Positions 10,958 through 21,244 of a stretch of 64,000 nt of DNA are shown here, piece by piece. Position 1 is the stretch's first letter, and each line of letters starts with the position of its first letter. The position numbers and the translations under genes were made by a program. Source of the DNA: Humulus lupulus. Taxonomy: Eukaryota > Streptophyta > Magnoliopsida > Rosales > Cannabaceae. The stretch spans positions 39,764,607 to 39,828,606 of the forward strand of contig NC_084802.1 of NCBI RefSeq assembly GCF_963169125.1, written 5' to 3'. The notes under the pieces are model-generated. The model was given only the letters and a program-made list of their open reading frames with translations. It searched no databases and was not told the DNA's origin.

Positions 10958-12780
10958 ATATTCTCTCCAAGTTTATGATAATTTGGTCACACATATCGGT
11001 GGATGAACCTAAGATACATAATATTTTAACCCTGATAGAGAAAAGGAAAAAAAAAAGGCCAAAAAAATTGTAGTTCAGTTCGTATCAGTCAAAATGCAGT
11101 TAAAATACTCTACGAGCATTATCTTTACAAAAGTGGAAGTGATAAAATTATTAATAATAACAAATTAATAAACAAAAGAAAGTATTACTAATACTACTAA
11201 TTGTTTTTTGCTTTGTTTATCCAAGGGTTAGGTATTTTGTGTCCTGCACTTGGAGGACATACACTAAACACAAGACCATGAAACAGATTATTTTTCCATA
11301 AAACAACTCCACGGAATCATAATTTTTTATTGTAATAATTAATAACAAAGTTTTGCTTAGCATTGTCACCGTATCAAATTTCATGTCGGCCGGCTATCGT
11401 AACACGTGGGATTTTGATGGAAATTGGGAATGATTATATCCACTTTAAATATTATCAGAGCATGTGATACCAACTTTGTGTGAAGGCCATTTCAGGAAGG
11501 TTTGGAAAATAATCAAGTTTAAATAACATTAAGTTTGGCCTAATAATCCTGGTCCTGGTTGCCATACATACACATTAAGCTTCAAGTTAAAGCATTGGAA
11601 CGTGATGAGAATATTATTATATGGTGGTTTCTCAAATAAAATAAGAACAAGTGAATGGCAATACTTGTGTGCGTGTGTTTCAAACCTGAAATGAATTACA
11701 GCTGGAATTTTAATTTCTCAACGATGGAATGAGAAATTATTGTCTGTCGTGTTAAGAAATGAAATTCAGCCTGAATTCATCGCCATTGCTGCCGGGTCTT
11801 GTGGTCCCAGATTGTTGGAGGCTCATTACCTACAGCACCACCATATTCCACAATATGTACGTACGTGTATGTACGTACGTGGGATTGTCCTTTGTACAAT
11901 TTCTGTTAGAATATTCCCTTCTATGATTGTGTAATGATTCTGGACACGTGTTACAAGCTCATTGAGCCTCTTGTATTTTTTATTATGCAATAAATGAATA
12001 TTTGAGTTGAACATTTTCTCCTAAAACCCTATTTCTTTGTTTTCAATCTTCTTGAGATTTTTAAATAATAGTAATAATAATAATTACATTACGACCACAT
12101 TACCAAACACTCATCCCCCATAGAATAAGTAACTATTAATTGATTGTTAGTGTTTTAGTGTTTTTTCCCTCAATATTATTAGTGTTTTAGTTACTAAATA
12201 TAGTCATTAACAGTTTGACACTAAATAGAAAATAAGCCTTTTTACATCACTTTATAAATGTTAAAACGTCACTTTTTCACAAAAATACAAAATAAAAGTG
12301 AAAAACCGACTCAAACACTTAATTTCAAACATATTACAATACTCATAAGCGTTGATTACATCTCCCATTCTTGAAAGCTCTTTTTTTATTCCCTATAATT
12401 TTTGGTTATGTTTCTTGAGAATCTTCCATGTATATAAACATACATGCAAACCTATAAATTTACCATAAATGTGATTTGGGAGAAATGTAATTAATTTACC
12501 ATAAATGTGATTTGGGAGAAATGTCAATTTTTTTTTTTTTGAGTTAGAGGGATTGCAAACAATTAGATTCACAAGTAATCATGAAAATCAAAGACGAAAA
12601 TATATAAAATTTTCCAAGATGACATTAAATAAATTGGATAGGTTGTATATTTTAGCTAGTATTTTATCTTTTTACCGGAAAAAATTCAGACATGAAATGT
12701 TGCTCGTGGAATGTATTGAAAATTGAGAAGAAAAGAAAAAGTCGATTGCTGAGAATCAATCAATGTCACGAGGATCTCGA
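10958..12780. other. Intergenic, distal upstream of the zinc-finger gene
   Basis: No supported gene. Isolated CACGTG boxes occur at 11403-11408 and 11945-11950. The stretch 11855-11880 is a small GTACGTAC/GTACGTACGT palindromic repeat. An ORF at 11740-11934 has no recognisable homology. Confidence 0.4.
12457..12524. repeat. Tandem duplication, 36-bp period
   Basis: The 32-base segment made of AATTTACCATAAATG plus TGATTTGGGAGAAATGT is repeated exactly at 12457-12488 and 12493-12524, separated by AATT. This is a recent local duplication in non-coding DNA. Confidence 0.85.
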
Positions 12781-12865
12781 GAGTAGGGTTAAGCGGAGGC
12801 GTATGAATTGCCGCGTGTTAGACAGTGTGGCATCGAGGTGAGGAGGGTCATAACAAGAACAATCC

Positions 12866-12925
12866 TACGTGATGCCACCAAACACGTGTGCCTTTTTCAT
12901 CACGTGATGGTCCCTTCATCACGTG
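12866..12925. promoter_or_regulatory. Cluster of ACGT-core (G-box/ABRE-like) motifs
   Basis: Perfect CACGTG palindromes start at 12883, 12901 and 12920, spaced 18 and 19 bp, with a further TACGTG at 12866. The two right-hand boxes share the context TTCATCACGTGA. The cluster lies about 1.15 kb upstream of the zinc-finger start codon. Known: CACGTG with ABRE-like flanks is bound by bZIP (ABF/GBF) and bHLH (PIF) factors, and Arabidopsis RR-TZF genes are linked to ABA, GA and stress responses. Inference: a distal ABA/light-responsive module of this gene. It could equally serve an unannotated transcript nearby. Confidence 0.5.
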
Positions 12926-13990
12926 ACTTTTCTACAGGTGCACTCCGTACAGATTTTCTTTTAAACCTTGTCGACTTGCCTTGATTCTCTGTCCGTCCCT
13001 TCGTACTCCCCATTAATTTTAATTGACCTTATATTTTGTTTTTCAATTTTAAATATTTATCTGTATAATTTATCCACAATTATTTTCTTTCTTTCTTTCT
13101 CCTAGAGTTTTGGACCACCTCCATCGTTTATTCTAACAGCTAACCGCATGAGGTAATAATAGTGACCTAAATCTTTGCTTAGCTATCTATTTATTCATTC
13201 AGTAATTATAGTTCCTAAATTTTGATTATAAAAATTCTCAAATTAATCAAAACAATAAATGTAGTTCATTAAATTTTTGGTTAAATTTTATAACTAATAT
13301 TTTAACAATTAATATATAGAACATTAAATTTTTATTTCTCGTGACACGATTATAATATTTTTGGTTAAAATTATTATTGCAAAACCCTTCTTATCCAAAA
13401 ATAAAACGAACATTGTTTTTTTTTTTTTGGAAAATTTTCAAAGAATACTTATTTATATTATTTGCTTAAATTAACCATAAAATGGTAACACACAAAACAA
13501 ACTTTTAATAATGTCAAATAATAATTTTACTGTAAACGTTAATTTTCCTTTCGCTTGAATGTTGTACTGTTTATTTTGTTTGGGTTTTGATCTTATTCTT
13601 ATCTATATGTGGTTGCGTTATACTTTAATTATTGGCTAAGTTGCTTCAAATATGGATTTTAGATATTTTTAAATTTTCTGACCAATAAAAGATTTCTCAT
13701 TTTCAAGAAAAATAAAAAAAGAGTAAAAGTTATTCTGATAATAATGGTAATAAAAGTAATAATAATACCAAGATAAAATTAAATTATTGCAAAAAAATAA
13801 TAGCAAGATTGGATTAAGAAATTGATAAGCACTACCACGATAGGCGCTTTCATCGTAGAGACAAGAGCGACTCTCGCGGTGGTGAAGGAGGCGATACTCG
13901 CTAGCTATAAATTTTAACCACATCACAGTTACATTTTAACCCCACCACGGTTAAACTTTAAACCCCTATTATTTTCTATCGCTGAAGAAG
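12926..13990. other. Upstream region of the zinc-finger gene
   Basis: AT-rich, with short CTTT microsatellite runs near 13085-13102. No second gene. A weak open frame on the minus strand (13669-13926) has no recognisable homology. Confidence 0.4.
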
Positions 13991-14000
13991 TTTATATGCA

Positions 14001-14008
14001 TATAAATA
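14001..14008 (+). promoter_or_regulatory. Probable TATA box of the zinc-finger gene
   Basis: TATAAATA lies within TATATGCATATAAATATA, 62 bases before the last plausible upstream ATG and about 70 before the chosen start. Transcription would then begin near 14030-14040, giving a 5' leader of only about 30-40 bases if no intron lies upstream. Confidence 0.6.
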
Positions 14009-14056
14009 TAACCGAGCAACCCACCTTTCTTATACAAATTTCTCTGCCTGAAATCG

Positions 14057-14134
14057 ATGCTTGACCAATATGATGATCGGAGAACAAAACCGCTTAAAGC
14101 CCACCGTCCAAATTCCTCAATGGGACCCATATGA
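14057..14134 (+). promoter_or_regulatory. Overlapping upstream ORF of 25 codons
   Basis: An ATG at 14057, 13 bases before the main start and in another frame, opens a 25-codon ORF that ends at TGA 14132-14134, inside the zinc-finger coding region. Its start context is weak (T at -3, C at +4). The main ATG at 14070 has A at -3. If the transcript starts at the predicted site, ribosomes must scan past this ATG, so it could lower translation. Confidence 0.45.
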
Positions 14135-15224
14135 AGATCCAACGGCCGGGCTCTCATCACCTCTTTCCCTCAACAGTCCCTCTGTTAACCACAACAGCAA
14201 TGTTGGTACCGGAGATTTCTATCATTTTCTGGAGAAGTTCTCGTCTCTCCACCGTTACCTTCCCTCGAATGAGTTTTTGCATGGCGAGTCTGATTCGCTG
14301 AGTGAGGAGTTGGACGTTCATGTCGACTCTTTTTCATGTGACCATTTCCGCATGTTTGAGTTCAAGGTTCGGAGGTGCGGACGTAGCAGGTCACATGACT
14401 GGACTGAATGCCCCTTCGCACATCCCGGAGAGAAGGCTCGCCGGAGGGACCCCCGGAAACACCACTATTCTGGCACTGCATGCCCTGAGTTTCGTAAAGG
14501 GAACTGCAGGAATGGCGACTCCTGTGAGTTCGCTCATGGAGTTTTTGAGTGCTGGCTCCACCCTGCCCGTTACCGTACTCAGCCATGCAAGGACGGCCTG
14601 AGTTGTCGTAGGAGGGTTTGCTTTTTCGCTCACACGGCGGAGCAACTTAGGGTTTTGGCACAGCAGAGTCCGAGGACAAACGGGCCCTGCGAGTCTTATG
14701 ACGGATCGCCGATTCGTCACACTTTTGACTCGTATCTGACTAAGGGGGCTTTTCTTTCGTCTCCCACTTCGATTCTGACGTCGCCGCCGCTGTCTCCACC
14801 GTCAGACTCGCCACCGGCTTCGCCAAACAGCCTTCAAATCGGCGGTGGAACTATCAACTCATCGAGTGAGCTTCTTACCTCAATGAGGAATCTTCATCTT
14901 GGTAAGATTAAAATGAGCTCTTCAGCTCCATGGGGTTTCCAGATGGGATCTGGGTTCATCTCTCCGCGTGGCGGGTCGATGCTCCGACCCGGATTCTGCA
15001 GTGTTCCTTCGACGCCGACCCGAAACCCCATCACGCCCCTGCTGGGTTCGATGGACCCCTGGGAGCAGACTTTCGAGGAGGAACCGAAAATGGAGAGGGT
15101 GGAGTCTGGGAAGAATATCCGAGCCATAATGTACGCCAAACTCAGTAAGGAGAACTCGCTGGGCCGAGGCGACTCTGTCGCGGCAGCACCTGACGTGGGC
15201 TGGATTTCGGAGCTAGTGAACTGA
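14070..15224 (+). CDS. Arginine-rich tandem CCCH zinc-finger (RR-TZF) protein
   Basis: This single-exon gene of 384 residues belongs to the plant RR-TZF family, close in type to Arabidopsis AtTZF1-3 (C3H23/C3H20 group). Known members bind AU-rich RNA, locate to P-bodies and stress granules, and act in ABA, GA and stress responses; function here is inferred. Start chosen at MMIGEQNR because this N-terminus fits the family. The arginine-rich region spans about 90-137 ([20 protein letters not shown], then [20 protein letters not shown]). Finger 1 is C138-X7-C146-X5-C152-X3-H156. Finger 2 is C173-X5-C179-X4-C184-X3-H188. Both match the plant C-X7/8-C-X5-C-X3-H and C-X5-C-X4-C-X3-H spacing. A Ser/Pro-rich linker follows, then the conserved [16 protein letters not shown] segment (about 265-280) and a C-terminal [10 protein letters not shown]. 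All ligands are intact and no disruption is seen. It is the only apparently functional gene in the window. Confidence 0.97.
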   Translation: MMIGEQNRLKPTVQIPQWDPYEDPTAGLSSPLSLNSPSVNHNSNVGTGDFYHFLEKFSSLHRYLPSNEFLHGESDSLSEELDVHVDSFSCDHFRMFEFKVRRCGRSRSHDWTECPFAHPGEKARRRDPRKHHYSGTACPEFRKGNCRNGDSCEFAHGVFECWLHPARYRTQPCKDGLSCRRRVCFFAHTAEQLRVLAQQSPRTNGPCESYDGSPIRHTFDSYLTKGAFLSSPTSILTSPPLSPPSDSPPASPNSLQIGGGTINSSSELLTSMRNLHLGKIKMSSSAPWGFQMGSGFISPRGGSMLRPGFCSVPSTPTRNPITPLLGSMDPWEQTFEEEPKMERVESGKNIRAIMYAKLSKENSLGRGDSVAAAPDVGWISELVN

Positions 15225-17204
15225 AGCTGAGTAAGACATCAAGCCTCAGATTCAAGTTACGGTTTATTTTGATCAAATTTTTTTTTTTGGCTGATGTGTT
15301 TGAAAAATCAGTGGCCTGTGATCTTTCTAACTCTTGTGAATATCTCCTAATTAATTTTTGAATTTTCTGGGTAAATAGTCATGAAAAATGGGCTAGGAAA
15401 AAAAATGAACTTTTGTATAGACATGAAGGATTTTACCAGTGCTTCTGATGATTCTGTAGTCGTTTCTTTGTTCCAAATTTGGCTATGAAATGCATTTCCC
15501 TTTTGATTTGAATGATCGGGTATAATTTTATTTGTAAATCGTATCTGGTTATGGTTTATTAGTGAAATTTACTTTCTTATTAACTATTTGTTTACCATTT
15601 TAATTCTTGTTTGTATGATAGTCATTACTAACAAAATCTCTTTCAATAATCACCAATTTACGTAGTAATTTATTTATGTCTGTGAAGATGATGCATAAAA
15701 TAATAACTACAAGAAAATATATTCTAGAAGATGTAAAAGGGGGGTTTTGTCTCCAAGCTTGTGAACTTTTATTTATTTTTTCTTGTTAGTAAAATTAAAA
15801 AAAAAAAAAAGGATGTTTCCTAGTTCTTAAATTAGATTCTCTTATCCACTCCAATGCAATCTTGGCTTGGGCATATTAGGTATGATAGATCGTATTCATT
15901 ATTTGGTTGGGGGACCATATTTAGCTTTGCTTTCTTAAAGCTTAAGCAGCAGCCCAAAATCTTAGAGTTCAAATATTATTATATTTAATTTTATTTATTT
16001 GGATATTATTATTATCAATAAAACGCTGTCTAATACTACTAACCAAACAATTTTGTTTGTCTTACTCAAAGTTTCACTAGACTTGGTCTACAGAGCACAC
16101 TGAAAGTTTGTACAATTTGTTTACTTCAAATGGTATGTGTGATATTTGAATTAAATATTCACACCTAACATACATTAAAGAAAGTTAAATTACGATTAGT
16201 TGATCTGTGGTTAAAATGATAATAAAAAATAGATTCTATGTGCTCCTATGAAAAGAAAAAAGAAATCAATGTAATAAAACAATATTATATATAGAATGCT
16301 AAACAGATAACAATGGAATGAAATGAAATGAGATTAATAATTAATAAAATGGGCACATAATCATATATTTTAAGGTCGATTTTTAAATAAGCAACATAAT
16401 ATCTGCAATACCTCTCTTTTAAAGAAGAATATCTTGTTTTATCTGAAACGAGATTGGATTAGTGACGTGGACGTGGAACTGATAAAAACCCCCTTCTTAT
16501 CTCTTCATCATCTTTTCTTTTTTAATTTATCCATTTCGTGCCACTTGTTTTTTGACTAAATATATATTATATACACACACTTGATGTGGAAGAGTCTTAA
16601 TTAAACTGGATATGGTCAAGGGAGGGATGCACCAATACTGGTGGTGGGGTCACAGAGAGAGAGTGGGTGGGATTTCGATTTTGTTTTAGTTGGTTTTATA
16701 TAAAAGGATTCATTACTCATGCTTACATTTACTCTGCAATTTGATGATAATGGAAAAGAAAAGCAGACAAAGTGGACGGTGGTTTCAAGGGTTTTGAGTC
16801 GTTTTTGTCATTTTCTTATTTAGCTTTAAAACATACATTTGGAATTAGAAACAAACAAGGCCTAATGAAAAGTTGCTCTAACTAAGTAAGAAAAAATTTT
16901 ACTTTCTCTCTAGTAGTGGCGTGCTTCTCAATACGGTTTTCTGTCTTGGTGGGTCTATCGCCATCCAAAGGTTTTAGAGGACAGAATGAGTCTTCGGTTA
17001 ATGGGTCCTCTAAGCTCTGTTGGGTACCTTTTGGTTTAAACCCTTCTTAGTCAGCCTAATTTAGATTGGATTAAGTATTAATATTTCAATTATTAGTCTA
17101 TTAGCTATAGCTGCTGGTTCGGCAGCCTAAGAAAAGTGTGAGAAGAGAAAAGTTAAAATAAGAAAATAAAAATGTTTGTTTGGCTGTAGAAAAAAGAGTT
17201 TGGT
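15225..17204. other. 3' UTR and intergenic sequence downstream of the zinc-finger gene
   Basis: The first few hundred bases are probably 3' UTR. AT-rich candidates for poly(A) control occur around 15520-15560, but no single site can be chosen. A TATATAAAAG motif near 16698 and a GA-rich run at 16650 have no convincing ORF downstream. Nothing else was supported. Confidence 0.4.
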
Positions 17205-17610
17205 TGGTGAATGATGGCTTTTGCTAGCGCATATTTATGTCGGTAAAAGTGTGAACTTTTGCTAGCGTAAAATCGTGTTTTTGTCGGCTTAAAATTGCGC
17301 TAGCAAAGGTGTAAACTTCTGGCGGTCCAAAATTGCCTAGGCAAAAGTTAATTCTACAACTACTTCATTCACTTTTTTCCACGGTATGTCTCTTTTTTTT
17401 CGATGCAAAATTGTGCAGGTGATGTAGTCTGTTGCCGACGCGTGTAATTTTGTGCCAGAAAAAATTGTAGTAGCGGCAAAGTTCTCGTGATACCCTTTAT
17501 TGGGGCAATAACACGTCGACCAAAGTCCCTGGGTATTTTCAGTGCAATTCGTATATTTTGTCGGCGCAAAAATATGCTGGCAAAAACAATATTTTTTGCA
17601 ATGGTGAAAA
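17205..17610. repeat. Subterminal-repeat-like tract of an unclassified DNA transposon
   Basis: Recurrent motifs of the type TTTTGCTAGCGYAAAAT and TTGTCGGCGCAAAAATATG occur about six times in both orientations (for example 17219, 17255, 17283, 17320, 17560). The pattern of many short GC-cored repeats in AT-rich DNA is like the subterminal zones of CACTA or MULE elements. No clear termini were found, so limits are approximate. Confidence 0.4.
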
Positions 17611-18640
17611 AGAAAAATGGATGGAAAAAAATTAGTGAGGTTCTCCTAATTTGTGTACTTGTCAAAATGAAGAGAATTTTTTTTTTATATATAATATATG
17701 TATTAATGAAATTACTTATTTACTTTTATTTATAATTAAAAAAAATCGGACAAAATTATATATATATTTTTTTATTCCTTCCTACCAAATCGAGAATACA
17801 TTTTCTACTCCACCATTCGTCTTTTATTTTTTCTGTCTTTCTATTTTTCTTTAAACACCAAACATAAATTTAGATTAGATTGCATTAATTTTTCTTTTAT
17901 AATATTCTAGTAATACACTTATCAATACTTAATTTGTTAAAAAATAAATATTATGTACACAAACTATGTGGAAAAATAAAATAAAATGATGCGAGTGGAA
18001 TGAAGAACCTACATTAAACAAGTAAGCATCAAAGAAATTAGTATTATTATTATTAGTTATCTTTCTAATCTCGAAAGCATTTGTCTAGAAAAGGAAAAGA
18101 GAGAAATTTTGTACTAAAAACACAAATATAGTAGGTGTTGAAGCAAATCTCAAAGACATGTGAATAAGTGATCGCTGAATTCGAAAAGTTCTTGTTGGAC
18201 CTACGCAGTTCCACGTATGTTCTCTTAAAATAGAATAAAAGGAAAACTTCCACCGACTCAAAACAAGAGAAGCAATTAATGAAAGTTTAGTTTATTAATG
18301 TATTTTCTTTGTCGATTCAAGGAAAATCCAAGTTAAAAGTTTGATGGAAGATATAAAAACAATAAAAGGAAAATATTTGGATAAACATGGCTACAAATTT
18401 ATATATATATATATATTATATTATTACTCGTCACTTTTTGATGCAAAATCAATAGTGAATTAATATTAAATTTTATATATTTTATTTTAAATTAAAATAT
18501 GTGAAATCATATTTAATTAATTATTGTAAATCTAAGGAGGATAAAGTCACTTAAGTTTGTAAGTGTGCAACATTATATGAGATAATGCTTCATAGTTAAT
18601 TCTAATATTGGATAATACTAATACTAATGTTATTTTCTTA
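17611..18640. other. Intergenic AT-rich sequence
   Basis: No supported gene or RNA. Contains TA microsatellite runs (for example 18399-18418). Confidence 0.4.
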
Positions 18641-18885
18641 TAGAGTTGGACACTATTAATGTCCATTAATAATATTTTATTATATAATAAAACTATTTTT
18701 AATGAGAGATGAAAAAAATCAATATATAGTTATAATATTCAATAACAGTATATCCCCAATCCGACATACCATTAAATATGCTCTAACATTACATTTTTTT
18801 TATTGAACCTCTAGAAGTCAAGTCAGGGCCGGCCCTGCGTAACTTGTATTTGGACACCATAAGTGTCCATAACAATATTTTATTC
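18641..18885. repeat. Dispersed direct repeat pair around a hAT-like terminus
   Basis: TTGGACACTATTAATGTCCA (18644) and TTGGACACCATAAGTGTCCA (18850) are near-identical hairpin-forming blocks about 206 bp apart. Both are followed by AATATTTTATT. Between them, at 18824-18837, lies the perfect palindrome CAGGGCCGGCCCTG, which resembles termini of plant hAT elements. Probably the scar of one or two small transposons. Confidence 0.45.
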
Positions 18886-19791
18886 AGAAATATGGTTGGG
18901 AAGCACATGTAGATGTAGGATCTAGGTAACATGTTTGGTTGAGTGAAGAGAAACATAGAGGGAGGTCGTCAAGAAAGGAAGAAGGGTAGTCGTTTTCCAT
19001 GGATTAAATTTGGACACATTGTTCCTTGAAATTTAATGCTAATTATGTCCCTTTATTTGTCGCTTCTTCTCTATTTGAGATTGATTTTGCGTTATAAATT
19101 TATTTATTTTTTGTCTTCGATGAGTTGGAATTGCAGATTGCCTTTGGATGGTTTAATATGTAGTAGTTGTGCTAGTTGATGTAGATCGTTTTAGCCTCAT
19201 TACATTCTTAGACACAAAATGGATATCTCTTAATACATTATATGTATTGTATAGGTCAATTATAAAGTAAGGCTTCCTTTATTTTGCCTCAGGGTAGGGA
19301 CAGTTCTTTCAATTTTCATTGGCTAAAAGTTAATTTTTGTAGAAGTCATAATTGAGGAAAATTTACATATATGGTATGAAATTTAACATTTTATTTATAA
19401 TTCTAGCGACCAAAACTTTAATTACAAAAATATCGAATTAAAAAAAAAATACAAAGCCAGTTTAATCTGTCAAGCCAAGTTGCGCCGACCATGAGATATC
19501 CATTCTGCACACGTGTTGACTCATTAGAAAGCTTGATTGTCGATGATGCCACGACCCAGATTTTCTTTTTTTTTTTTTTTAAAAAAAAAAAAACAACCAC
19601 AACTACACGTGCCACTCAAAGTCTCCATGTGCGAGACCGAGGGTAGTACCATTAGACCAAGCTCTTAGAGAGTAACAAAACTTAACAACCCATTCTCCCT
19701 ATATCATCGTATATTATCGTTGTTTTATGTTGAGTTCGCGTGTATATTCGCGACTTTTGAAGTTTTGTCTTGCAGCATCGCCGACTTCTTG
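18886..19791. other. Intergenic flank of the retroelement block
   Basis: No gene. A homopolymer junction at about 19563-19593 (a long T-run directly followed by a long A-run) forms a perfect A/T hairpin. The last five bases, TCTTG (19787-19791), would be the left target duplication of element A. Confidence 0.4.
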
Positions 19792-20570
19792 TGTAACGTC
19801 CTACTAATCCAGGACCGTTACACTGTGTGATTAAATAGTGCTTAACTCGCTAAACGAGCCATTTGGACTTTAAAAAGTGTAATTAAAACTAAATCAAGGA
19901 TTATGTATTAAAAATTTCAGTCAACAGTAACCATTTCATTAAAAAGGTTTTAGTTCGTACACGAGATCAGAAAAGAGTTTATAAACTGATACTGATACAT
20001 TATAAATACAAAAAGCCAGCCTAGGCGACCAAATCAGGGTTCAACTTAGTTTCAGCAAATAATCTCGACCGTGGAGGTCGAGCAGGCCGCATATGTACAC
20101 TCCGCCCCTAAAGCTCTCCAACTCATGGCTGGTCCAGTTTTCCCTTGCCCTTACCTGCACCACGTAGCATCCGTGAGCCAAGGCTCAGCAAGAAAACATT
20201 AACAGATTCATAAGCAGTTATTCAACAAACTATTGATCATAAACAGAATGATTAGCGGATATAACAAATACTCAGGTATGCATTCAGTCCATTTAAGCTG
20301 CCATAGAGCCACACAGATACCCAGCACACTATTCCCTTTGGAAGCGGCTATAGAGCCGGTCAAGTGTGTATGATTATATAATTAAACAAAAACATGCATT
20401 TTTCACACATTTAATACACGTAAAAATGCATAATCAGTCATATCATAATATAACTCATGCAATTCACATAAGCTCTTAAATATTCAATTAAATCATATAA
20501 TATTCCAATAATGCTCTCTTGGACCCCTAATCAAGGCACAAAGTCTTATTAGGAACTTTGAGACGTTACA
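19792..20570 (-). mobile_element. Element A: LTR of a Tekay-like Ty3/gypsy element (3' LTR in its own orientation)
   Basis: A 779-bp LTR starting TGTAACGTCC and ending GACGTTACA, with TGTAAC/GTTACA inverted ends. It is followed inwards (20571 on) by the reverse complement of a polypurine tract and the end of a chromodomain-type pol, which sets the minus orientation. It shares a 74-nt block (20123-20196) with other Tekay LTRs here. At 779 bp it is far shorter than the 2.4-kb LTRs of element B, so it is a different subfamily, closest by eye to solo LTR K. Confidence 0.85.
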
Positions 20571-21244
20571 ACTATTCTGTCCTTATAGAAATTTCGCCCT
20601 CGAAATTTACTTGAACAGCTCGGGATACTGATCCCGCATGTTTGGCTCTAATTTCAAGGTCGCTTCCTCAACCTTGTTGTTCTTCCATAATACCTTAACC
20701 AAAAGTATAGTTTTGTTCCTCAATACCTTGTCTTTTATATCCAGGATCTGAACTGGTCGGTCCTCATAGGACAAATCTATCTGTAACTCTAGATTCTCAT
20801 AACTCAACACATGAGTTTCATCTGATACATATTTCCAAAGCATCAAAATATGGAATACATTATGAACCCCTTGACAACGATGGGGGTAAAACCAACCTAT
20901 AGGCTACCTGACCAATCCTCTCCAGTATCTCAAAAGGTCCCATAAACCTAGGGCTCAACTTGCCCTTCTTCCCAAACCACTTCACCCCTCTCAAAGGTGA
21001 AACACGGAGGAAAACATATACCCCAACCTGGAACTCTATATCTCTGCACGCTCTAATATTCTCAATATCCTCATTCGTCCTCTGAAGTGCTTCAGGATCC
21101 ATATATTTCCTCTCACTCATTTCATCCCAATGAATAGGTAATCTACATTTCCTACCATACAACATTTCATATGGAGCATTCAAATAGTCGACTGATAGCT
21201 TTTGTTGTAGGAAAACTCAATCGAAGGCAAATACTTAATCCAAG
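20571..21244 (-). pseudogene. Element A gag-pol, C-terminal part (integrase end and chromodomain)
   Basis: Reading leftwards, 21183-20860 encodes the integrase C-terminus (MLYGRKCRLPIHWDEMSERK, LSPRFMGPFEILERIGQVAY). 20846-20607 encodes a chromodomain-like end (VLWKNNKVEEATLKLEPNMR, DQYPELFK). The two pieces are in different frames. The chromodomain places A in the Tekay/Del chromovirus group. The sequence ends at 21244, where element B inserted (target CCAAG); the matching continuation is at 30969. Confidence 0.9.

Noticed and set aside
14302..14720. Other-frame ORFs overlapping the zinc-finger gene on both strands
   Set aside because: Shadows of the GC-richer coding region; no homology, and they conflict with the clearly conserved RR-TZF frame.
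15703..15720. ACTACAAGAAAATAT as a CACTA left end
   Set aside because: The leading C is missing, and no matching right end or 3-bp duplication was found nearby.
16690..16760. TATATAAAAG motif after a GA-rich stretch, possible promoter
   Set aside because: No ORF or RNA gene can be recognised downstream; TATA-like strings are frequent in this AT-rich DNA.
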